Positions 33,104-37,352 of a DNA stretch of 37,352 bases are shown piece after piece. Positions within the stretch are counted from its first letter, which is position 1, and each line of letters starts with the position of its first letter. Location: the NCBI RefSeq assembly GCF_001650635.1, contig NZ_LWQU01000139.1, forward strand, positions 1-37,352, read 5' to 3'. This DNA is from Magnetospirillum moscoviense. Its GTDB lineage: Bacteria > Pseudomonadota > Alphaproteobacteria > Rhodospirillales > Magnetospirillaceae. The position numbers and the translations under genes are program-made. Below the pieces are notes generated by a model. It did not search any database. It was not told the origin of the DNA and saw nothing but the letters and a program-made list of their open reading frames with translations.

Positions 33104-33996
33104 TCAAGACCCGCATCGAGCGCCCCAGCCAGCCCCCCGCCCACGGACCCGAGCAGCCGGCCCCGACGCTGGCCTCGACCGATGTCGAGCGCTGGGCCGA
33201 CGGTCGCCTGGAAGCCTGCCAGGATTGGGTGGCCGAAGAGGTGCCGGTCAGCCTGGACTATAACGGCCTGTCCCACGCGGTGATGCTGGCCAGCCCGGCC
33301 GATCTCGAGGATTTCGCCATCGGCTTCTCGCTGACCGAGGGGCTGGTCGATCACCGCCGCGATATCACCGACATCGCCATCGACACCCTGGAGCGGGGCA
33401 TCCGCATCCGCCTGGACATCACCGGGCGCTGCTTCGCCCGGCTGAAGGAACGCCGCCGCTCGCTGGCCGGGCGCACCGGCTGCGGCCTGTGCGGCACCGA
33501 CAGCCTGGATCAGGTGTTCCGTGACATCCAACCGGTCGCCGCCGACACCTGCTTCCAGCCCGACCGGCTAGCGGTGGCGCTGAACCGGCTGGCCGCCCGC
33601 CAATCCCTGCAGGGCATGACCGGGGCGGCCCATGCCGCCGGCTGGATCGATGCCTTGGGCCAATTGCACCATGTGCGCGAGGATGTCGGCCGCCACAACG
33701 CCCTGGACAAACTGATCGGCGCCTTGGCCCAGGCTGGGCTGGATGCCGGCCAGGGCGCCATGCTGGTCACCAGCCGCGCCAGCTATGAGATGGTGCAAAA
33801 GGCCGCCGCCTCGGGGTGCGGCATGCTGGTGGCGGTGTCGGCCCCCACCGCCCTGGCCATCCGCACCGCGCACGACCTGAACGTCACGCTGGTCGGCTTC
33901 GCCCGCCAGGGCCGCCACACTGTCTATTCCCACGCCTGGCGGCTAGCCGCCGATGGTGACGCGCGCCTGCCGGCCGAACGGGGAGAAATTCGATGA
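33100..33996 (+). CDS. fdhD: FdhD sulfurtransferase for molybdoenzyme maturation
   Basis: The 298-residue protein is FdhD, which accepts persulfide sulfur and places it on Mo-bis-MGD before cofactor insertion. The essential CGLCG (Cys128, Cys131) is intact in a loop, with LASPADLEDFAIGFSLTEG and the cofactor-binding HHVREDVGRHNALDKLIG, TSRASYEMVQKAA and SAPTALAI. FdhD normally serves formate dehydrogenases; no formate dehydrogenase gene is in this window. It overlaps padB (ATGA) and padC (ATGA), so it is made with them, suggesting PadB is its client and carries a sulfido Mo ligand. Confidence 0.93.
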   Translation: MIKTRIERPSQPPAHGPEQPAPTLASTDVERWADGRLEACQDWVAEEVPVSLDYNGLSHAVMLASPADLEDFAIGFSLTEGLVDHRRDITDIAIDTLERGIRIRLDITGRCFARLKERRRSLAGRTGCGLCGTDSLDQVFRDIQPVAADTCFQPDRLAVALNRLAARQSLQGMTGAAHAAGWIDALGQLHHVREDVGRHNALDKLIGALAQAGLDAGQGAMLVTSRASYEMVQKAAASGCGMLVAVSAPTALAIRTAHDLNVTLVGFARQGRHTVYSHAWRLAADGDARLPAERGEIR

Positions 33997-34646
33997 CCCG
34001 CTATGTGATGGTCGCCGACCTGCGCCGGTGCGTCGGCTGCCAGACCTGCACCGCCGCCTGCAAGGAAAACAACGGCACGCCCGTAGGCGTGCAATGGCGC
34101 CGCGTGCTGGACATCGAGGCCGGCGAATATCCCGACGTCAGCCGCGTCTTCCTGCCGACGGGGTGCAATCACTGCGACAAGCCGCCCTGCATGGAGGTAT
34201 GCCCCTCGACCGCCACCGGCAAACGGGCCGACGGACTGGTCACCATCGATTACGACCTGTGTATCGGCTGTTCGTACTGCATCATGGCCTGCCCCTACGA
34301 CGCCCGCTTCAAGGTCGAGGATCTGGCCTATTCCTACGGCGAGGCCAACGCCGCCGACCAGGCCCGCAGCAATCCGGCCGAATTCGACGGCGTGGTGTCG
34401 AAATGCACCTTCTGCATCGACCGCATCGATGCAGGCCTGGCCAAGGGCCTGGTGCCCGGCCGCGACATGGAGGCGACACCCGCCTGCGTCCAGGGCTGCA
34501 TCTCGGGCGCGCTGCGCTTCGGCGATCTGCACGATCCCAACAGCGACGTGTCGCAGCTGATCAAGAACAACAAATATTTCCGCCAACACGAGGAAGAGGG
34601 CACCGGCCCCGGCTTCTATTATCTTTGGGACAAGGGGGCACCATGA
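33993..34646 (+). CDS. padC: 4Fe-4S ferredoxin subunit, PadC-like
   Basis: This 217-residue electron-transfer subunit carries four cysteine groups for four [4Fe-4S] clusters: CVGCQTCTAAC (13-23), CNHCDKPPCMEVC, CIGCSYCIMAC and a split pair CTFC ... CVQGC. This is the DmsB/PadC pattern of the wire between a Mo subunit and a membrane anchor. No Tat or Sec signal, consistent with a cytoplasmic face. It overlaps fdhD and padD by ATGA on each side, giving four coupled cistrons. Confidence 0.88.
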   Translation: MTRYVMVADLRRCVGCQTCTAACKENNGTPVGVQWRRVLDIEAGEYPDVSRVFLPTGCNHCDKPPCMEVCPSTATGKRADGLVTIDYDLCIGCSYCIMACPYDARFKVEDLAYSYGEANAADQARSNPAEFDGVVSKCTFCIDRIDAGLAKGLVPGRDMEATPACVQGCISGALRFGDLHDPNSDVSQLIKNNKYFRQHEEEGTGPGFYYLWDKGAP

Positions 34647-35485
34647 AGCAGATGATCACCGCCAGGCTGCAGAATTCCTGGGACCTGCGCGCCGCGGCCA
34701 ACTTCATCGGCGGCGGCACCGGCACCGGCCTGGTGGTCGCCTCGGGCCTGGGCTGGCTGCTGGGCCTGGACGTCACCCTGCCGCTGCTGGCCGGCCTGGC
34801 CTTTATCGGGCTGGGGCTGTCGATGGTGTGGCTGGAAATCGGCAAGCCGTGGCGGGCGCTGCATGTGTTCTTCCATCCCCAGACCTCGTGGATGACCCGT
34901 GAAGGCATCCTGGCGGCGCCGCTGATGGCGGCCGGCGCCGGCTTCTGGTGGTTCGGCCATCCCGCGCTTTTGGCGGTGGCGGTGTTCTTCTCTGTGGGCT
35001 TCATCTATTGCCAGGCCCGCATCCTGCGGGCCGCCAAGGCGATTCCGGCCTGGTCGCACATCCGCACCGTGCCGCTAATCATGATGACGGCGGCGGCCGA
35101 GGGCACCGGCCTGTTCCTGGTGCTGGGCGAGCCGGCGCCGATGATGGTGTCGGCGGCCCTGGCCATGGCCATGGCCCGCGAGGCCGCGCGTGAGGCCTAT
35201 CGCCTGGCCCTGAAGCGCGATAAGGCGCCCGAGGGCACGCTGGAATGGTTCGTCCGTCCCGAGGTCCGGGTGCTGCAGGCGATCCGCTGGGTGTCGATGG
35301 TGCTGCTGCTGGTCGGCGCCTTCGGCTCGGCCCCGGCGGCCATGGCCGGCGGCTTGCTGGCGGCGCTGACCGGCTGGGGCCTGAAGGTGGTCATGGTCAC
35401 CAAGGCGGCCTTCAATCGCGGTGCCCGTGTGCCGCGCACGCCGGTGCGCGGCCGCGATTCCAGCCGGATCGTACAGCCGCGCTGA
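34643..35485 (+). CDS. padD: Membrane anchor subunit, DmsC/PadD-like
   Basis: The 280-residue protein has about eight hydrophobic segments and resembles DmsC-type anchors, e.g. MVWLEIGKPWRALHVFFHPQTSWMTREG, in which the conserved pattern 'GRPxRxxHxxxNxxxSWLSREx' of DmsC is recognisable. It should anchor the PadB-PadC dimer to the inner membrane and pass electrons to quinone. The ATG at 34643 overlaps the padC stop; a longer frame upstream is antisense-free but unrelated, and rejected. The C-terminus is basic. A degenerate repeat and an IS element begin just downstream. Confidence 0.82.
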   Translation: MKQMITARLQNSWDLRAAANFIGGGTGTGLVVASGLGWLLGLDVTLPLLAGLAFIGLGLSMVWLEIGKPWRALHVFFHPQTSWMTREGILAAPLMAAGAGFWWFGHPALLAVAVFFSVGFIYCQARILRAAKAIPAWSHIRTVPLIMMTAAAEGTGLFLVLGEPAPMMVSAALAMAMAREAAREAYRLALKRDKAPEGTLEWFVRPEVRVLQAIRWVSMVLLLVGAFGSAPAAMAGGLLAALTGWGLKVVMVTKAAFNRGARVPRTPVRGRDSSRIVQPR

Positions 35486-35492
35486 GCTGGCT

Positions 35493-35577
35493 GCGCTTCG
35501 CGCATAAAGCCCGCGCGGCGTCTGAGCGAGCCCGGCTACGGGCCGCGCTTCGCGCCCAAAGCCCGCCCGGCGTCTGA
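35493..35577. repeat. Two-copy direct repeat after padD, period 52 bp
   Basis: Two 33-nt copies (35493-35525 and 35545-35577) differ at three positions; both read GCGCTTCGCGC, then AAAGCCCG, then CGGCGTCTGA. The spacer of 19 nt is unrelated. The second copy ends within the left terminal repeat of the IS630-type element. No coding function is evident. Confidence 0.75.
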
Positions 35578-35593
35578 TACGGAATCCGGTTAA

Positions 35594-36337
35594 TCAGTTC
35601 GGCCTGAAGGGCTGCGGCCACCGATGGAAGTCTGTGTGGGCGCGAATGGTTTCCCTGCCCAAGGCCAAGCACCTTTCTGCGATCACCGTGTCGAGTTCGG
35701 CCTGGGTTTGAAAATGCCTGTTGGCGACGGGTTCATCGACCAGGGGCCACAGGCATTCGGCGGGCTGGAGTTCCGGGCTGTAGGGCGGCAAAAAGACCAG
35801 GATGATGCCATCCGGGACGGCCAGGCCGGCGGGGCCATGCCATCCGGCGTTGTCGAGTACCAGGACGATGACGCGGTCGTGGCCGGCGCCGACGTCCTTG
35901 GCGAAGGTGTCGAGAACGGCTTCGAACAGAGGCTTGTTTACGGCATTGACGAGGTACCACACGGTTTCGCCGCCGGTCGGTTCGACGAAGGCGATGAGGT
36001 GAAGCCATTCGAAACGGTGATGGCCAAGGGCGATGGGACGCTCCCCCACCGGCGCCCAGGCCCGACGATGGACCGGCTTCAGCCCGAGGCGGTGCTCGTC
36101 TGTGGCCCAGACCTCGACCGGCTTGCCGGGGTGGCGGTCACGCGCTTCATTGATCGCCGCGTCGATGTTTTTTTGAGCGTCTCGTGCTCGTCGGCACCGG
36201 CCGCCCGCGGATGGCGCGGACGGGGAACCTGGATCGACCATTCGATCCTCTTCAAGGCATCCCAGCCCCGTTGCGGATGGACCTTGGTCAGGCCAAGCCG
36301 GGCCGCGATCCACGACGCCACCTTGGGACCCGTCCAT
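35594..36337 (-). CDS. IS630 transposase, downstream frame (catalytic DDE domain)
   Basis: This frame carries the three catalytic acids of an IS630 DDE transposase: Asp in VWATDEHRLGL, Asp in VLVLDNAGWHG, and Glu in LQPAECLWPL. It begins inside the first frame; the N-terminal residues before about DAQKNIDAAINEARD are shadow translation. It would be produced as the C-terminal half of a fusion of about 352 residues through -1 frameshifting at an A7 run. The stop at 35594 is next to the left terminal repeat. Confidence 0.85.
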   Translation of the reverse strand: MDGSQGGVVDRGPAWPDQGPSATGLGCLEEDRMVDPGSPSAPSAGGRCRRARDAQKNIDAAINEARDRHPGKPVEVWATDEHRLGLKPVHRRAWAPVGERPIALGHHRFEWLHLIAFVEPTGGETVWYLVNAVNKPLFEAVLDTFAKDVGAGHDRVIVLVLDNAGWHGPAGLAVPDGIILVFLPPYSPELQPAECLWPLVDEPVANRHFQTQAELDTVIAERCLALGRETIRAHTDFHRWPQPFRPN

Positions 36338-36654
36338 AAGCTGCCGTCATCGGGTGGCTCGCGCAGCCGATCCGCCAGCGCCATCAATACCTCGTCGGTC
36401 AGAATCCGCGCCGGACGGCCGTTGCCGCGTCGCAGGTCACCAAGAGACCCAGGGCCATCGACGTTGTAGCGCGCCACCAAAAGTTCAACCCAGCGGGGCG
36501 CGAACCCGAGAACCTCCGCCACCTCGCGGATGCCGCGCCCCTTCGCCAAAAGCCAGATTGCATGATAGTGGCTCTTCGCCACAGTCTCGCTCGAAGACCG
36601 ATAGCAAGCCTCCAACTCCGACACACTCAGATGATCCGCAACCGTAACCGCCAT
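36079..36654 (-). CDS. IS630 transposase, upstream frame (DNA-binding domain)
   Basis: The first frame starts at ATG 36654 with AGAGGAGG 6 nt upstream and encodes helix-turn-helix segments (AIWLLAKGRGIREVAEVLGFAPRWVELLVARYN, then a GRPARILTDEVLMALADRL helix) that bind the IS ends. The useful part runs to the A7 run at 36168-36174; beyond it the frame continues out of register to a stop at 36079. It requires frameshifting to join the catalytic domain. Confidence 0.85.
   Translation of the reverse strand: MAVTVADHLSVSELEACYRSSSETVAKSHYHAIWLLAKGRGIREVAEVLGFAPRWVELLVARYNVDGPGSLGDLRRGNGRPARILTDEVLMALADRLREPPDDGSLWTGPKVASWIAARLGLTKVHPQRGWDALKRIEWSIQVPRPRHPRAAGADEHETLKKTSTRRSMKRVTATPASRSRSGPQTSTASG
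36168..36174 (-). promoter_or_regulatory. Slippery A7 run, probable programmed -1 frameshift site
   Basis: On the coding (minus) strand CTC AAA AAA ACA carries seven A's. The upstream frame reads LKKT here, while the DDE frame reads QKN, which is one base back. IS630 elements are known to express their transposase through such slippage, so the split gene is more likely functional than broken. Confidence 0.65.
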
Positions 36655-36754
36655 GCTCAGCCTCCTCTGCCGAATCATGGCTTCCGATTCTAGATTCTTC
36701 CAACCCCGCCGGGAATCCCTCAAATCACGAATCAATCAACCGGAGTCCGCATCA

Positions 36755-37036
36755 GCCCTTTCTGGGCGAGAGAACGTGACCGACAGATTTAAGTTTTCTC
36801 GAGATAAGGGGGCGCTCAAAGACGCTCTCCTGGACCAGAAGTGGGATGCTTTGGAGCTGGCTGGGCTGATTTTCGAGCCAAACCTTCCCGAGGGGTCTTC
36901 AATTGTTCTGATCGACGACAAATATCAGTCTGGAGTGCCGATGCAGTTCGTCGCGTCCAGGCTTTATCTCGCCGGTGCATCGGAGGTGTTTGGGTTGAGC
37001 ATGGTCAAGACCTTGCGGGATACCGATAACCAATAG
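36755..37036 (+). pseudogene. 3' remnant of a phosphoribosyltransferase-like gene
   Basis: Directly after the IS630 end an open frame encodes about 93 residues ending VLIDDKYQSGVPMQFVASRLYLAGASEVFGLSMVKTLRDTDNQ. VLIDDKYQSG is the PRPP-binding loop pattern of type I phosphoribosyltransferases, nearest to ComF-like proteins. The N-terminal half is missing, its place taken by the insertion sequence. Base composition is visibly lower in GC than the host genes, suggesting foreign origin. A GTG at 36776 could start a shorter product but would lack the fold's first half. Confidence 0.6.
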
Positions 37037-37094
37037 GACCGGAGTGGTGGTATGTTTCCGAGGCTATGTTTCGTAAGGCGTGGTTGAGACGGAG

Positions 37095-37175
37095 ATGGCT
37101 TTCGATAGACCCGACATCGTGCAGTTAGCCCGTCCTATTCACCAGGGCGCTCAGAATTGTATGGCGGGCCAGTGA
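37095..37175 (+). pseudogene. Possible 5' fragment of a gene cut by the IS1380-type sequence
   Basis: ATG 37095, with GAGACGGAG just upstream, opens MAFDRPDIVQLARPIHQG before running into the transposase fragment and stopping at 37173. It lies 58 nt after the phosphoribosyltransferase remnant on the same strand, as a next cistron would. Identification is impossible from so few residues, and chance is not excluded. The rest of 37037-37150 shows no gene. Confidence 0.3.
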
Positions 37176-37352
37176 CGGCGGATACGCCGGACCAGACGAC
37201 GCAGATGACTGCGGACCTCGGTGCCGGTCGGCGTCTTGCCCGGCCGCAGGATCATCGCCACCGGCCGCCCCGACGCCGTGTCGTAGATGTGGATGGGCAG
37301 GAAGCAGCGCTCGTCGTAATGGGCGTTGAACAGCGACAACTGCTGGTGGCCG
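37151..37352 (-). mobile_element. Truncated IS1380-family transposase (partial, continues past window)
   Basis: The minus-strand frame runs from the window edge to a TGA at 37151 and reads LSLFNAHYDERCFLPIHIYD, then GRPVAMILRPGKTPTGTE and RRIRRHWPAI, a recognisable IS1380 DDE transposase core. In intact copies the chain continues after this point with about 200 further residues; here it ends at once, so the 3' part is deleted. It marks the second IS insertion into the same low-GC patch. Confidence 0.75.

Larger units (their letters stand above)
35574..36755 (-). mobile_element. IS630-family insertion sequence, apparently intact
   Basis: The 1.18-kb element encodes a two-frame transposase on the minus strand. 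Candidate terminal inverted repeats are CTGATACGGAATCCGGTTAA at 35574-35593 and CTGATGCGGACTCCGGTTGA read inward from 36755-36736, 17 of 20 matching. The transposase stop lies just inside the left repeat, and the start lies about 100 nt inside the right one, as normal. A TA target duplication expected for IS630 is not evident at these ends, so the exact boundaries may shift by a few bases. Confidence 0.75.

Noticed and set aside
30341-35485. Operon as a formate dehydrogenase because of fdhD
   Set aside because: The catalytic subunit lacks a full N-terminal 4Fe-4S motif and the formate dehydrogenase Cys/Sec-His pair (Cys165 is followed by Val), and the regulator is PaaX-type.
36079-36654. IS630 transposase as a frameshifted pseudogene
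   Set aside because: The break coincides with a slippery A7 run and both halves are intact, which fits programmed frameshifting better.

Overview
The window is GC-rich (mostly mid-60s % by eye) and carries chromosomal genes typical of Alphaproteobacteria: rplU-rpmA, queD and a short-type queE, a Bax-inhibitor-1 protein and a Suv3-like helicase. A Rhodospirillales host (Magnetospirillum-like) fits best, but that is inference from gene content. The last 1.8 kb is a different, lower-GC, insertion-sequence-rich patch.

Layout. 1-7526 is mostly housekeeping: rplU-rpmA with a clear promoter and terminator, a tandem pair of small GAF-like proteins, a queuosine block (DUF1178-queE-queD), a lipoprotein, a BI-1 membrane protein and the helicase. 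7523-11785 (minus strand) reads gntR, matB, 3-hydroxyisobutyryl-CoA hydrolase, short-chain dehydrogenase. 12008-28613 (plus strand) is a long catabolic array: acyl-CoA dehydrogenase, 3-hydroxyisobutyrate dehydrogenase, a complete Liv-type ABC transporter interleaved with an AMP-forming acyl-CoA ligase and a PaaK-like protein, aldehyde dehydrogenase, thiolase, a second acyl-CoA dehydrogenase, universal stress protein, hotdog thioesterase and an AhpD-like protein. An MNT-HEPN toxin-antitoxin pair is embedded in it on the opposite strand. The enzymes fit valine/isoleucine-type branched acyl-CoA oxidation plus uptake and CoA activation of an organic acid.

28614-35485 is the most distinctive part. 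It holds a paaX-DUF2478 pair divergent from a four-gene molybdoenzyme operon: a molybdopterin catalytic subunit, FdhD, a four-cluster ferredoxin subunit and a membrane anchor. The architecture, the absence of Tat signals and the PaaX-type regulator point to a phenylacetyl-CoA:acceptor oxidoreductase (PadBCD), which oxidises phenylacetyl-CoA toward phenylglyoxylate in anaerobic phenylalanine/phenylacetate breakdown. A perfect 11-bp inverted repeat overlaps the padB promoter and is a strong PaaX operator candidate. A sulfurtransferase (FdhD) inside the operon, together with a predicted cysteine Mo ligand, suggests a sulfurated Mo site, which I do not recall being described for this enzyme group.

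35486-37352 holds a 52-bp-period repeat, an IS630-type element with a probable programmed frameshift, the 3' remnant of a phosphoribosyltransferase gene, a short 5' gene fragment and a truncated IS1380-type transposase. It looks like an eroded, horizontally acquired island.
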